A stretch of DNA of 64,000 nt from Paracoccaceae bacterium (GCA_003605175.1 QWDA01000002.1:1-64000), one strand, 5' to 3'; positions 1 through 8,695 are shown, numbered from the stretch's first letter. Notes: a model not told the origin generated them from the letters alone. Numbers and translations: made by a program.

Positions 1-48
1 GACATAGCTGAACAGCGACCCGCTCGCCTCATCCGTCCCGCGCATCAT
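1..48 (-). mobile_element. IS5-like transposase, N-terminal start only (runs off the left edge)
   Basis: The reverse strand opens with ATGATG at 48 and reads MMRGTDEASGSLFSYV before the window ends. This matches, from memory, the conserved start of IS5-group transposases (M-R-G-x-D-E-x-x-G-x-L-F-S-Y-V). Only 16 residues are visible, so neither completeness nor a catalytic triad can be judged. The terminal inverted repeat, expected between about 50 and 240, could not be identified. Its position beside several gene fragments fits a rearranged locus. Confidence 0.5.
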
Positions 49-245
49 ATCCCCCGCCAAAACCGTGCAGCCGGTGAATCATGTTCCTCAAACCGGGCCA
101 AGGGCCGACTTCTTCAGCAGCCTGCTAGGGAGCCCGGCTCTGCAAGCGTGCCTGTTCCTGGGGGCAACTGGCTCGGCGGCAAGGCTTCTTGCCGGCGCAA
201 TTCCACCTTCTCTTCAGGTCCCGAAAACCGGCAGGAGGCATGTCA

Positions 246-386
246 ATGAGCCGGAACTTGCTTCTCATCCTGATCGGAGTGCTCGCCGTCTGCCTCATCG
301 GGGCGGGTTATCTCTACTATCAGGAACGCCAAAGCGGCATCGATATCGAGATCAACGAGGAAGGTGTCACCATCGAGGGCAACTGA
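246..386 (+). CDS. small single-pass membrane protein
   Basis: A 46-residue protein of unknown function. After MSRN there is one hydrophobic segment (residues 5-22, rich in L, I, A and V), then YYQERQ and a short acidic tail ending EEGVTIEGN. This looks like an N-terminally anchored protein with a soluble tail. AGGAGG at 233-238 lies 7 bases before ATG 246; the ATG at 240 is too close to it, so 246 was chosen. A second tiny membrane gene follows 74 bases downstream on the same strand. Confidence 0.55.
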   Translation: MSRNLLLILIGVLAVCLIGAGYLYYQERQSGIDIEINEEGVTIEGN

Positions 387-460
387 CGCGCCCCGTACAG
401 CCGCAGTCACCAACGGAGCGCAACCCCATTCTGGCGCGCGCCGACAAAGGAGATAACACC

Positions 461-625
461 ATGTCAATCGGTACAATTCTGATCGTAATTCTTGTCATTT
501 TTCTGCTCGGCGGGTTCAGCGGGCGCTTCGGGGGCTACGGCTATGGCTTCGGTCATGCCGGGACAGGTGTCCTCGGCACGATCCTGATCATCGTGGTCAT
601 CCTGATGCTGCTTGGCCGCATCTGA
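461..625 (+). CDS. DUF3309-family small membrane protein
   Basis: A 54-residue protein that matches the DUF3309 pattern: MSIGTILIVILVIFLLGG, a glycine/aromatic turn with GGYGYGFG, and a second hydrophobic stretch GTILIIVVILMLLGRI. Two transmembrane segments are expected. The family is common in proteobacteria, has no established function, and is normally about 50 residues long, so this copy looks complete. AAAGGAG at 446-452 supports ATG 461. It may be co-transcribed with the 46-residue membrane gene upstream. Confidence 0.75.
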   Translation: MSIGTILIVILVIFLLGGFSGRFGGYGYGFGHAGTGVLGTILIIVVILMLLGRI

Positions 626-650
626 CCTCCGGGCGGCGGTTCCTCCGGCT

Positions 651-875
651 TCAGGCAAGCAGAGGCCCCGTCTGATCCAGGTATTCCGGGTCGAAGCCGG
701 CGAAATCCGTCAACCGGCCATAGTCATGAAAGGCCACGTGACCGTCACGAAAGGTCACCAGTTCGCTCTCGCGAAGCTGCCGCAGGACGCGATTGACGTG
801 GACGGCACTCAGCCCGAGAGCATCCGCCAGGTGATACCGCGTCAGCGGGCAGTCAAACCTGGCCTTGCTGCCCAT
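651..875 (-). pseudogene. Crp/Fnr regulator, C-terminal helix-turn-helix fragment
   Basis: The last 70 or so codons of a Crp/Fnr-type regulator are readable on the reverse strand: LTRYHLADALGLSAVHVNRV is the helix-turn-helix, followed by a wing-like LRESELVTFRDGHVAF and an acidic tail. The cyclic-nucleotide-binding half (about 150 residues) is absent, because the frame upstream of about 875 reads unrelated sequence that belongs to a HAMP fragment on the other strand. It looks like a truncated relic with no promoter or start of its own. Confidence 0.65.
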
Positions 876-879
876 GCCC

Positions 880-1129
880 GCGGTCGGCGGCCTGATCCCT
901 GCCGTGCTTCTCTTCACTAGCACATTCGCTGACATCTTGACGCGCCGCCTCGTACGCCGCCTCAAGGCGCTCAATGAGTGAACCCTGTCCGTCGCGCAGC
1001 GCGATCTCGAGATCGATGTGCCATTCGCGGACGATGCCGACGAGATCGGCGAGATGGCGAGGAGCCTTTCGGTGTTCCGCGACAACGCGCTTGCGAACAT
1101 CCGGCTCCAGCAGGAAGACACTCACGGCC
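880..1129 (+). pseudogene. HAMP-domain receptor/sensor fragment with in-frame stop
   Basis: In the frame of codon 961 the sequence reads a hydrophobic segment (VGGLIPAVLLFT), then RRLVRRLKALNE, a TGA stop at 979-981, and then a continuation in the same frame: DLEIDVPFADDADEIGEMAR and SLSVFRDNALANIRL. This is a transmembrane helix plus HAMP domain as found in chemotaxis receptors and sensor kinases. Both ends are missing and the stop interrupts the domain. It abuts the Crp/Fnr remnant on its left and a molybdoenzyme remnant on its right. Confidence 0.65.
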
Positions 1130-1237
1130 GGGGTTGCAATACGCAGACGCGACCGGGCCATGCTTTACGGTGATCTGGTCAAGGCCGACCTCGAGCTCTT
1201 CGGCCACAAGGGCCGCCAGCGGGCCGCAGGATGCAAA
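1130..1237 (-). pseudogene. IorB-like molybdenum hydroxylase large-subunit fragment
   Basis: About 36 reverse-strand codons read GPLAALVAEELEVGLDQITV, then KHGPVASAYCNP. This resembles the segment after the MGQG motif of isoquinoline-1-oxidoreductase beta subunits and other xanthine-dehydrogenase-family proteins (LxAEELxVxLDxVxVxHAP). The flanking frame has no further similarity, and a complete subunit would exceed 700 residues, so this is debris. The match rests on recalled family sequences. Confidence 0.45.
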
Positions 1238-1386
1238 CGCATCCCTAACTCTCACGGCCCGCAACGGGCACTTTTCGCGCAAGGTCGAGTACCTTGGACA
1301 GGTCCCTCCTGATCTCAGCCGCGAGTCCGCTTGGAAATTTCACAGGATTATGCAATCTGATGCGAAATTCTGGTGGGTTTCGCCTT

Positions 1387-2277
1387 ATGATCGACAAGCT
1401 CGAAATGTTCATCGCCGTGGCGACGGAAGAGCATTTCGGACGCGCCGCGGAGGGGCTCGGGATCAGTCAGCCGACGCTCTCTTCCTCCATTCGGCAACTG
1501 GAAGACCAGCTCGGCGTGAAGCTCATCTTTCGGGGCTCGCGGTTTGGTGGGCTCACGCCGGAGGGGCAACTCGCGCTTGAGCGCGCGCGTCAGATCGTCG
1601 GGGACGCGCGACGCCTGCGCGAGGAAATGAGGTTCACGCGCAGGGGGCTGACGGGGCAGCTCAGAATCGCAGTAATCCCGACGGCCCTGACATGGTCGGC
1701 CGACATGGTCAGCGCGTTCGGCAGACGGCATCCCGACGTGCGGTTCACGGTGCATTCGCGCAATTCGGCCGAAATCCTGCGCATGCTCGAGAATATCGAG
1801 ATCGACGCCGGAATCACCTATCTCGACAACGAGCCGCTGGGTCGCGTCACAACGGAGGTGCTCTACCATGAGACCTACATGCTCGTCTGCGCGCGGGATG
1901 CCGAGATCGCCCGGGCAGGGAGTGTTGCATGGTCCGATCTCGCCGGCCAGAAGCTCGCCCTTCTCACGCAAGACATGCAGAACCGTCGGATCATTGATCG
2001 GAACTTCGCGGATGCCGGGGTTACCCCAAACGTCTGGATCGAGTCGAATTCGACGATCATACTCGCCGCGAAGGTTGCGAAGAGCGAATGCTTCACCATT
2101 CTGCCGCGGGAACTCGCCTCGTTCCTCGCGTCGGGACAGAAACTGGCGACTGTAGAAGTAACCGGCGGCCGTACCGGTCACGCGGTGGGGGTGGTGGCTC
2201 CCTATCAGGAGCCGCATACGCCAATGATCCGGGCACTCATGGCCGAGGTGCGCAAGATGGCCAGCGCGCCGAGGTGA
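1387..2277 (+). CDS. LysR-family regulator next to the formate dehydrogenase operon
   Basis: A 296-residue LysR regulator of normal family length. The N-terminal winged helix (residues 1-60) contains FGRAAEGLGISQPTLSSSIR, followed by the coiled linker helix and a two-lobed effector domain from about residue 90 (GQLRIAVIPT onward). It lies 103 bases upstream of fdsG in the same direction. In other bacteria a LysR regulator (FdsR) precedes fds genes and responds to formate, so control of fdsGBACD is the likely role, by context. ATG 1387 begins the conserved MIDKLEMF start; the longer in-frame ATG at 1294 would add non-homologous residues. Confidence 0.8.
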   Translation: MIDKLEMFIAVATEEHFGRAAEGLGISQPTLSSSIRQLEDQLGVKLIFRGSRFGGLTPEGQLALERARQIVGDARRLREEMRFTRRGLTGQLRIAVIPTALTWSADMVSAFGRRHPDVRFTVHSRNSAEILRMLENIEIDAGITYLDNEPLGRVTTEVLYHETYMLVCARDAEIARAGSVAWSDLAGQKLALLTQDMQNRRIIDRNFADAGVTPNVWIESNSTIILAAKVAKSECFTILPRELASFLASGQKLATVEVTGGRTGHAVGVVAPYQEPHTPMIRALMAEVRKMASAPR

Positions 2278-2345
2278 ACCGTGGCTTTCGTTCGGAAAAG
2301 CCAATGACCTGACGGATCTGCATTATTGAACGGCGGGACCGGGCT

Positions 2346-2362
2346 TTGCACAACAGGTGCAA
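2346..2362. promoter_or_regulatory. inverted repeat in the fds leader, possible regulator site
   Basis: TTGCAC-AACAG-GTGCAA is a perfect 6-bp inverted repeat with a 5-base spacer, 18 bases before the fdsG ATG. A second one, GGCTTT-N8-AAAGCC at 2283-2302, lies just after the LysR stop codon. Either could be a LysR-type operator or a leader hairpin. No clear -35/-10 pair was assigned. Confidence 0.3.
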
Positions 2363-2380
2363 GTGCATGGGAGGCCAGCC

Positions 2381-2863
2381 ATGAATCCAGCGTCGCAAGC
2401 CCGGACTCCGGACGACGACGAAATCCGGATGATCATCGAGGAGCTCCGTTCGCTCGAGGGCCCGCTGCTGCCGATGCTTCACCGGATCCAGGACAGGTTC
2501 GGCTACATCCCCCCGAATGCGATGCCGCTGATCGCGGACGCGCTGAACATCACGCGGGCCGAACTTCACGGCGTCGTCAGTTTCTACCACGATTTCCGCG
2601 CGGCGCCGGCGGGACGGCATGTCGTGAAGATCTGCCGGGCGGAAGCCTGCCAGGCGGTGGGGGCGGCTCGTCTCGCGGAAGCGACGCTCGAAAGGCTGGG
2701 CCTCGGCTGGCATGGCACGACCGCGAATGGCGCGGTGACGGTCGAACCCGTCTATTGCCTCGGTCTTTGTGCCTGCGGCCCGGCGGCAATGGTCGACGAC
2801 AAGGTTGTGGGCCGCGTCGACGAGGACCGCATGGCGTCGCTGCTCGCGGAGGCCGGCGCATGA
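2381..2863 (+). CDS. fdsG: NAD-dependent formate dehydrogenase, gamma subunit
   Basis: A 160-residue thioredoxin-like [2Fe-2S] subunit, homologous to NuoE. The N-terminal helical part contains LHRIQDRFGYIPP and VVSFYHDF. The iron-sulfur ligands are the pairs CRAEAC and CLGLC in the second half. It passes electrons between the FdsA clusters and FdsB flavin in the soluble Mo/W formate dehydrogenase that couples formate oxidation to NAD reduction. GGAGG at 2370 supports ATG 2381. The stop codon overlaps the fdsB start (ATGA), so the two are translationally coupled. Confidence 0.93.
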   Translation: MNPASQARTPDDDEIRMIIEELRSLEGPLLPMLHRIQDRFGYIPPNAMPLIADALNITRAELHGVVSFYHDFRAAPAGRHVVKICRAEACQAVGAARLAEATLERLGLGWHGTTANGAVTVEPVYCLGLCACGPAAMVDDKVVGRVDEDRMASLLAEAGA

Positions 2864-4377
2864 TCATCTACGTCCCGATGGACAGCGCCGCAAAGGCGCT
2901 CGGTGCCGACGACGTGGCCGCGACGATCCGCAGCGAAGCGAAGGTGCGGAAGCTCGAGGTTCAGATCATCCGCAACGGCAGCCGCGGGATGGTCTGGCTC
3001 GAACCGCTGGTCGAGGTCGATACTGGCGAGGGGCGGATCGCTTATGGGCCGGTCGCGCCCGATGATGTTCCTGCACTTCTCGAGGGCAGGATGGAGACCC
3101 TCGGGCCGGTCGAGGAGATCCCGTTCTTCGCCCGTCAGACGCGGCTGACCTTTGCGCGCTGCGGGGTCATCGACCCGCTCGACCTCGCTGACTACGCGGC
3201 GCATGGCGGTCTTGCCGGGCTGCGCCGGGCGCTTGCGATGACGTGCGAGGAGATCGTCGGGGAGGTGACGGCCTCGGGCCTGCGCGGTCGCGGCGGCGCG
3301 GGCTTTCCGACCGGGATCAAGTGGCAGACCGTGCTGGGCGCCGAGGCTCCGCAGAAATACATCGTCTGCAACGCCGACGAGGGCGACAGCGGCACGTTCG
3401 CCGACCGGATGATCATGGAGGGCGATCCGTTTTCGCTGATCGAGGGCATGGCGATCGCCGGGCTCGGGGTCGGCGCGACCCGGGGCTATGTCTACCTTCG
3501 TTCGGAATACCCCGATGCCATCGCGGTCATGCAGGAAGCGGTGGCGCGGGCCCGCGCGGCCGGGGTTCTGGGCGCGCGGGTGCTGGGCTCGGACCGGGCC
3601 TTCGACATGGAGATCCGCGTCGGCGCCGGGGCCTATGTCTGCGGCGAGGAAACCGCGCTTCTGAACTCGCTCGAGGGCAAGCGCGGCGTGGTGCGGGCGA
3701 AGCCGCCCCTGCCTGCGCTCGAAGGGTTCTTCGGGCGGCCGACGGTGGTGAACAACGTGATTTCGCTCGCCACGGTGCCGGTGATCTTCGAGCGGGGCGC
3801 GGCGGCCTATGCCAGGTTCGGCTGCGGCCGGTCGCGCGGCACGGCGACGCTGCAGATCGCGGGCAATGTGAGGCGCGGCGGGCTGTTCGAGACGGCGTTC
3901 GGGATCAGCCTCGGCGAGGTCGTCGACGACATCGCCGGCGGCACCGCATCGGGCCGGCCGGTCAAGGCGGTGCAGGTCGGAGGGCCGCTGGGGGCCTACA
4001 TGCCGCGCGAGAAGTTCCACACGGCGATGGGCTACGAGGAGTTCGATGCCGAGGGCGGGCTGATCGGCCATGCCGGGCTCGTGGTGTTCGACGATACCGC
4101 CGACATGCTGCGGATGGCGCGCTTCGCGATGGAGTTCTGCGCCGCCGAGAGCTGTGGCAAGTGCACGCCCTGCCGGATCGGCGCGGTGCGCGGGGTCGAG
4201 ACGATCGACCGGATCGCGGCGGGCGATGCGCGGGCGGTGCCGATCCTGACCGATCTCTGCGAGACGATGAAGGACGGCTCGCTCTGCGCGCTGGGGGGCT
4301 TCACGCCCTATCCGGTGATGTCCGCGCTCATCCATTTCCCCGACGATTTCGCCACCCGGAAGGAGGCCGCGGAATGA
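2860..4377 (+). CDS. fdsB: NAD-dependent formate dehydrogenase, beta subunit (FMN, NADH site)
   Basis: A 505-residue NuoF-like flavoprotein that reduces NAD+. Residues 1-115 or so form a thioredoxin-like domain. Next come the FMN/NADH-binding region with GRGGAGFPTGIKW and CNADEGDSGTFADR, then a SLBB-like part, and finally a C-terminal [4Fe-4S] site ESCGKCTPCR plus a distal Cys near LCALGG. The length is normal. The start overlaps fdsG by 4 bases and the end overlaps fdsA by 4 bases, as expected for subunits made in fixed ratio. Confidence 0.94.
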   Translation: MIIYVPMDSAAKALGADDVAATIRSEAKVRKLEVQIIRNGSRGMVWLEPLVEVDTGEGRIAYGPVAPDDVPALLEGRMETLGPVEEIPFFARQTRLTFARCGVIDPLDLADYAAHGGLAGLRRALAMTCEEIVGEVTASGLRGRGGAGFPTGIKWQTVLGAEAPQKYIVCNADEGDSGTFADRMIMEGDPFSLIEGMAIAGLGVGATRGYVYLRSEYPDAIAVMQEAVARARAAGVLGARVLGSDRAFDMEIRVGAGAYVCGEETALLNSLEGKRGVVRAKPPLPALEGFFGRPTVVNNVISLATVPVIFERGAAAYARFGCGRSRGTATLQIAGNVRRGGLFETAFGISLGEVVDDIAGGTASGRPVKAVQVGGPLGAYMPREKFHTAMGYEEFDAEGGLIGHAGLVVFDDTADMLRMARFAMEFCAAESCGKCTPCRIGAVRGVETIDRIAAGDARAVPILTDLCETMKDGSLCALGGFTPYPVMSALIHFPDDFATRKEAAE

Positions 4378-7292
4378 AGGATTTCATCATCCCCTGGGAC
4401 GACATCGACAAGGGCACCCCCGCGAAGGAAGGCGCTCCGGTCACGCTGACCATCGACGGGTTCGCGGTGACGGTGCCCGAGGGCACCTCGGTCATGCGCG
4501 CGGCCGCGGAAGCCGGTATCCAGGTGCCGAAGCTCTGCGCCACCGACAGCCTGGAAGCGTTCGGATCGTGCCGGCTCTGCGTCGTCGAGATCGAGGGGCT
4601 GCGCGGCACGCCGGCCTCCTGCACCACGCCGGTCGCGCCGGGCATGGTGGTCCACACCCAGGCCGAGAAGGTCCGGAAGATCCGCAAGGGGGTGATGGAA
4701 CTCTACATCTCCGACCATCCGCTCGACTGCCTCACCTGTTCGGCGAACGGCGACTGCGAGTTGCAGGACATGGCGGGCGCTGTGGGTTTCCGCGACATGC
4801 GCTTCACGCCGGGCCGGAACCACTACGACCGGACCGGCGCCGGAACGCTTGCCGAGGGCGACGCCCGGGCGCGGGCACCCGAGGGCGATCTCGGCAACCC
4901 GCATTATATCCCGAAGGACGACTCCAACCCGTATTTCAGCTACGACCCGTCGAAATGCATCGTTTGCAACCGTTGCGTCCGTGCCTGCGAGGAGGTGCAG
5001 GGCACTTTCGCGCTGACCATCGAGGGCCGGGGTTTCGACAGCCGGGTCTCGGTCGGCGCCGAGAACTTCCTCGCCTCCGACTGCGTGAGCTGCGGCGCCT
5101 GCGTGCAGGCCTGCCCCACCGCCACGCTGCAGGAGAAATCCATCGCCGAGATGGGCAGGCCCGAGCGGTCGGTGATCACCACCTGCGCCTATTGCGGTGT
5201 CGGCTGTTCGTTCAAGGCCGAGCTGAACGGCGACCAGTTGGTGCGGATGGTGCCCTGGAAGCACGGCAAGGCGAACCGAGGGCACAGCTGCGTGAAGGGG
5301 CGGTTCGCCTATGGCTATGCGAGCCACAGGGACCGGATCCTGAGCCCGATGATCCGCGAGACCATCGACGCGCCCTGGCGCGAAGTGAGCTGGGACGAGG
5401 CGCTCAGCTTCGCCGCGACCCGGCTGAAGTGGCTTCAGGAGACGTATGGCCGCCAATCCATCGGCGTCATCACGTCGAGCCGCTGCACCAACGAGGAGAC
5501 CTACCTCGTCCAGAAGCTGACGCGCGCGGTGTTCCGCAACAACAATACCGATACCTGCGCGCGCGTCTGTCATTCACCGACGGGGTACGGGCTCGGCCAG
5601 ACTTTCGGCACTTCGGCGGGCACGCAGGATTTCGATTCGGTGGAACACACCGACGTGGTGATCGTGATCGGTGCCAACCCGACCGACGGCCACCCGGTCT
5701 TCGCCTCGCGGCTGAAGAAGCGCCTGCGGGCCGGCGCGCGACTGATCGTGATCGATCCGCGCCGGATCGACCTGGTGAAATCCGCGCATGTCGAGGCCGC
5801 GCACCATTTGCCGCTGCGCCCGGGCACCAACGTCGCGGTCGTCACGGCGCTGGCGCATGTGATCGTGACCGAAGGACTGATGGACGAGGCGTTCATCCGC
5901 GAGCGCTGCGATTGGGACACGTTCCAGGACTACGCCGCCTTCGTCTCCGACACGCGCCACAGCCCCGAGGCGACGGCCATGCTGACCGGCGTCGCGCCGG
6001 AGGAGCTCCGCGCGGCGGCACGGCTGTTCGCGACCGGCGGCAGGGGTGCGATCTATTACGGCCTCGGCGTGACCGAGCACAGCCAGGGCTCGACCACCGT
6101 TATGGCCATCGCCAACCTCGCGATGCTGACCGGCAATGTCGGCAGGAAAGGCGTCGGCGTGAACCCGCTCCGCGGCCAGAACAACGTGCAGGGCTCCTGC
6201 GACATGGGCTCTTTCCCGCACGAGTTGCCCGGCTACCGGCACGTCAAGCTGCCCGAGGTGCGGGCGGTCTACGAGAAGGCCTGGGGTGTGGAGATCGACC
6301 CCGAGCCGGGCCTCCGCATTCCGAACATGCTCGACGCGGCGGTGGATGGCACGTTCAAGGGGCTCTACTGCCAAGGCGAGGACATCCTGCAATCGGACCC
6401 CGACACGAAGCATGTCGCCGCCGGCCTCGCCGCGATGGAGTGCGTGATCGTCCACGACCTGTTCCTGAACGAGACGGCGAACTACGCGCATGTGTTCCTG
6501 CCGGGATCGTCCTTCCTCGAAAAGGACGGCACCTTCACCAATGCCGAGCGCCGCATCAACCGCGTGCGCAAGGTGATGGCGCCGAAGAACGGCTACGAGG
6601 ATTGGCAGGTCACCCAGATGCTGGCCAATGCCATGGGGGCCGGCTGGACCTATACCCACCCCTCGCAGATCATGGCGGAGATTGCCGCGACCACGCCCAG
6701 CTTCGCCGGGGTCGATTACACCGTGCTCGAGGAAAAAGGCTCGGTCCAGTGGCCCTGTAACGCGGAACATCCCGAGGGCACGCCGCTCATGCACGTGGAC
6801 GGGTTCGTCCGCGGCAAGGGGCGGTTCATCGTCACCGAATACGTGGCGACCGACGAAAGGACCGGGCCGCGCTTCCCGCTCCTCCTCACCACCGGCCGGA
6901 TTCTCTCGCAGTACAATGTCGGCGCCCAGACACGGCGGACCGACAACGTCGTCTGGCACGATGCCGACGTACTGGAGATCCATCCGCACGACGCCGAGAA
7001 CCGGGGCATCAAGGACGGCGACTGGGTCAGGCTCGCCTCGCGTTCGGGCGAGACCGCGCTCCGCGCGAAACTCACCGACCGGGTGAGCCCGGGCGTGGTC
7101 TACACGACCTTCCACCACCCCGACACGCAGGCCAACGTGATCACAACCGACTTCTCCGACTGGGCGACGAACTGCCCGGAATACAAGGTGACGGCGGTGC
7201 AGGTCATGCCGTCGAACGGCCCGACCGACTGGCAGGAGGCGTACACCGCGCGGGCCGAACGGTCGCGCCGCATCCTTCCGGCGGGCGAGTAG
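4374..7292 (+). CDS. fdsA: NAD-dependent formate dehydrogenase, catalytic alpha subunit (bis-MGD)
   Basis: A 972-residue catalytic subunit. The N-terminal NuoG-like region has a [2Fe-2S] site (LCATDSLEAFGSCRLC), a His-Cys cluster site (HPLDCLTCSANGDC) and two ferredoxin-type [4Fe-4S] motifs (CIVCNRCVRAC, CVSCGACVQACP). The molybdopterin part starts at TCAYCGVGC. Cys399 in CARVCHSPTGYG aligns with the metal-ligand Cys of FdsA/FdhF enzymes, so this is a Cys rather than a selenocysteine enzyme; the following His is kept. A C-terminal MGD-binding domain closes the protein. It oxidises formate to CO2 in the cytoplasm. Confidence 0.95.
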   Translation: MKDFIIPWDDIDKGTPAKEGAPVTLTIDGFAVTVPEGTSVMRAAAEAGIQVPKLCATDSLEAFGSCRLCVVEIEGLRGTPASCTTPVAPGMVVHTQAEKVRKIRKGVMELYISDHPLDCLTCSANGDCELQDMAGAVGFRDMRFTPGRNHYDRTGAGTLAEGDARARAPEGDLGNPHYIPKDDSNPYFSYDPSKCIVCNRCVRACEEVQGTFALTIEGRGFDSRVSVGAENFLASDCVSCGACVQACPTATLQEKSIAEMGRPERSVITTCAYCGVGCSFKAELNGDQLVRMVPWKHGKANRGHSCVKGRFAYGYASHRDRILSPMIRETIDAPWREVSWDEALSFAATRLKWLQETYGRQSIGVITSSRCTNEETYLVQKLTRAVFRNNNTDTCARVCHSPTGYGLGQTFGTSAGTQDFDSVEHTDVVIVIGANPTDGHPVFASRLKKRLRAGARLIVIDPRRIDLVKSAHVEAAHHLPLRPGTNVAVVTALAHVIVTEGLMDEAFIRERCDWDTFQDYAAFVSDTRHSPEATAMLTGVAPEELRAAARLFATGGRGAIYYGLGVTEHSQGSTTVMAIANLAMLTGNVGRKGVGVNPLRGQNNVQGSCDMGSFPHELPGYRHVKLPEVRAVYEKAWGVEIDPEPGLRIPNMLDAAVDGTFKGLYCQGEDILQSDPDTKHVAAGLAAMECVIVHDLFLNETANYAHVFLPGSSFLEKDGTFTNAERRINRVRKVMAPKNGYEDWQVTQMLANAMGAGWTYTHPSQIMAEIAATTPSFAGVDYTVLEEKGSVQWPCNAEHPEGTPLMHVDGFVRGKGRFIVTEYVATDERTGPRFPLLLTTGRILSQYNVGAQTRRTDNVVWHDADVLEIHPHDAENRGIKDGDWVRLASRSGETALRAKLTDRVSPGVVYTTFHHPDTQANVITTDFSDWATNCPEYKVTAVQVMPSNGPTDWQEAYTARAERSRRILPAGE

Positions 7293-8113
7293 TGGAGACC
7301 TGTTCCTCCCGGAGTCACGCAGGTCTGAGCATCCGGATCGGCGACCGGACCCGCGTGACGAGGAGCCTGCCGGAAGAAACTGCGGTCGCCGTGACCGTGA
7401 ATGGCTCCACGCACGCGGTAATGATGGCGACGCCCGCCGATCTCGAGGACTTCTCTACGGGCTTCGCCCTGACCGAGGGCATCGTCGGCGCGCCGAGCGA
7501 CATCGTGGGCTGCGAGATCATCGCCTTCGAGACGGGCATCGAGGCGCGGCTCTGGGTGGTCGATGATCGCGCACGCGCCCTCGCGGAGCGACGGCGCAGC
7601 ATGGCCGGGCCCGTCGGATGCGGGCTTTGCGGCATCGAAAGCCTCGCCCAGGCCGTCCGCCCGGTGCCGACGGTATCGACCGGGAGCCTCGCGTTCCGCA
7701 TGACGGAGATCGCGACCGCGACGAACCAGCTGCGCGCGCATCAACCGCTGCACGATCGCACTCGCGCGACCCACGCGGCCGGATTCCTTCTTCCGGAGAA
7801 GGGTATGGTGGCCGTGCGCGAGGATGTCGGTCGGCACAGCGCGCTCGACAAGCTGATCGGAGGACTGGCACGCGAGGGACTCGACCCTGCGACCGGTGCC
7901 TTTGTCCTGACCTCCCGCATCTCCATCGAACTGGTGCAGAAAACGGCGATGGCCGGATGCCCGGTTCTGATCGCGGTCTCGGCGCCGACGGCTCACGCCC
8001 TGCGTCTCGCCGAAAGCGCCGGCATCACGCTCGCCGCCTTCGCGCGGGAGAATGCCTACGACGTCTACTCTCATCCCGAACGCATCCTGTCGGAGGTTCC
8101 GCATGTCGCCTGA
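7292..8113 (+). CDS. fdsC: formate dehydrogenase sulfurtransferase/chaperone (FdhD/FdsC family)
   Basis: A 273-residue FdhD-family protein that delivers sulfur to, or protects, the bis-MGD cofactor of FdsA. Family signatures are visible: PEETAVAVTVNG and DLEDFSTGFALTEGI near the N-terminus, the CxxC-type loop GCGLCG around residue 110, and REDVGRHSALDKLIG with SRISIELVQK in the C-terminal half. The start is GTG 7292, which shares its first base with the fdsA TAG stop; no upstream ATG fits. It sits between fdsA and fdsD as in other fds operons. Confidence 0.92.
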   Translation: METCSSRSHAGLSIRIGDRTRVTRSLPEETAVAVTVNGSTHAVMMATPADLEDFSTGFALTEGIVGAPSDIVGCEIIAFETGIEARLWVVDDRARALAERRRSMAGPVGCGLCGIESLAQAVRPVPTVSTGSLAFRMTEIATATNQLRAHQPLHDRTRATHAAGFLLPEKGMVAVREDVGRHSALDKLIGGLAREGLDPATGAFVLTSRISIELVQKTAMAGCPVLIAVSAPTAHALRLAESAGITLAAFARENAYDVYSHPERILSEVPHVA

Positions 8114-8306
8114 GAAGATGGTCCACATGGCCAACCAGATCGCCACCTTCTTCGACAGCCAGCCCGGAAGCGATCAGTCCGAAAGGATCGCCGCGCATAT
8201 TCGCGACTTCTGGGAACCGAGGATGCGGGACCAGCTCGAGAGCTACATCGCCGCCGGGGGCGCCCGTCTGAGTGCATCGGTGATCGGGGCGGCGAGGTTC
8301 CTGTAG
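8103..8306 (+). CDS. fdsD: formate dehydrogenase delta subunit
   Basis: A 67-residue FdsD protein. It shows MANQIATFF, an acidic helix and RIAAHIRDFWEPRMRDQL, all typical of the small FdsD subunit, which is needed for activity or assembly of the FdsABG complex and carries no cofactor. ATG 8103 overlaps the end of fdsC by 11 bases, so it is the last gene of the operon. Downstream there is no further fds gene, only remnants of mobile DNA. Confidence 0.9.
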   Translation: MSPEKMVHMANQIATFFDSQPGSDQSERIAAHIRDFWEPRMRDQLESYIAAGGARLSASVIGAARFL

Positions 8307-8435
8307 GCGGAGGCGCGAAGAAGGCGCCTCTCACCGGGTGCGGATATCCTTTTGTCCTGACCTTGACGGATTCGCGAGCCGAACCGGCGCATTGCTGTGT
8401 CCGTCGTCAGGTGATCTGGGACCTGAGCGTCTGAT

Positions 8436-8564
8436 CTCGAGCGGCGGAGCCAGTCCGAGGAGCGTGCGGAAGGGCGTGGTCTCGCTGCAGCCGTCCGGGC
8501 CGAGGAGGCAGAGGATGTCGCCGGTCCCGACCGCGCCCGGAGCGCCGATGGCAAGGGTGCGGAC
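8436..8564 (-). pseudogene. ABC-transporter ATPase N-terminal remnant
   Basis: The reverse strand reads GDILCLLGPDGCSETTPFRT then LLGLAPPLE. This clearly derives from the Walker A region of an ABC ATPase (GEILxLLGPNGxGKTTLFRTLLGLLPP). The essential GKTT has become SETT, so the Lys is lost. No Walker B or signature follows, and the frame ends at 8331. This is a dead fragment between fds and the aromatic island. Confidence 0.6.
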
Positions 8565-8605
8565 ATGATCCATCCTCCCGAACAGGAGGAATCGCATCTG
8601 ACCCT

Positions 8606-8695
8606 TCAACGGGATCCCTCCCGATTCAGGCTCGGATCGAAACGCTTTGGGATGTCACGCTCCGCCTTGAGCTTGGCGACCTCCTTCTTCGGGCC
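8606..8695 (-). mobile_element. IS3-type OrfA C-terminal remnant
   Basis: The last 29 codons of a reverse frame read KKEVAKLKAERDIPKRF and end REGSR. This resembles the leucine-zipper tail of IS3-family OrfA (ENAxLRMERDILKKAxAFFAKESR). The upstream part of OrfA and a real OrfB are absent. Similarity is short and judged by eye. Confidence 0.35.

Noticed and set aside
3243-4373. Extension of the fdsA frame far upstream through fdsB
   Set aside because: The region encodes fdsB in another frame with complete motifs; the real fdsA start is the ATGA overlap at 4374.
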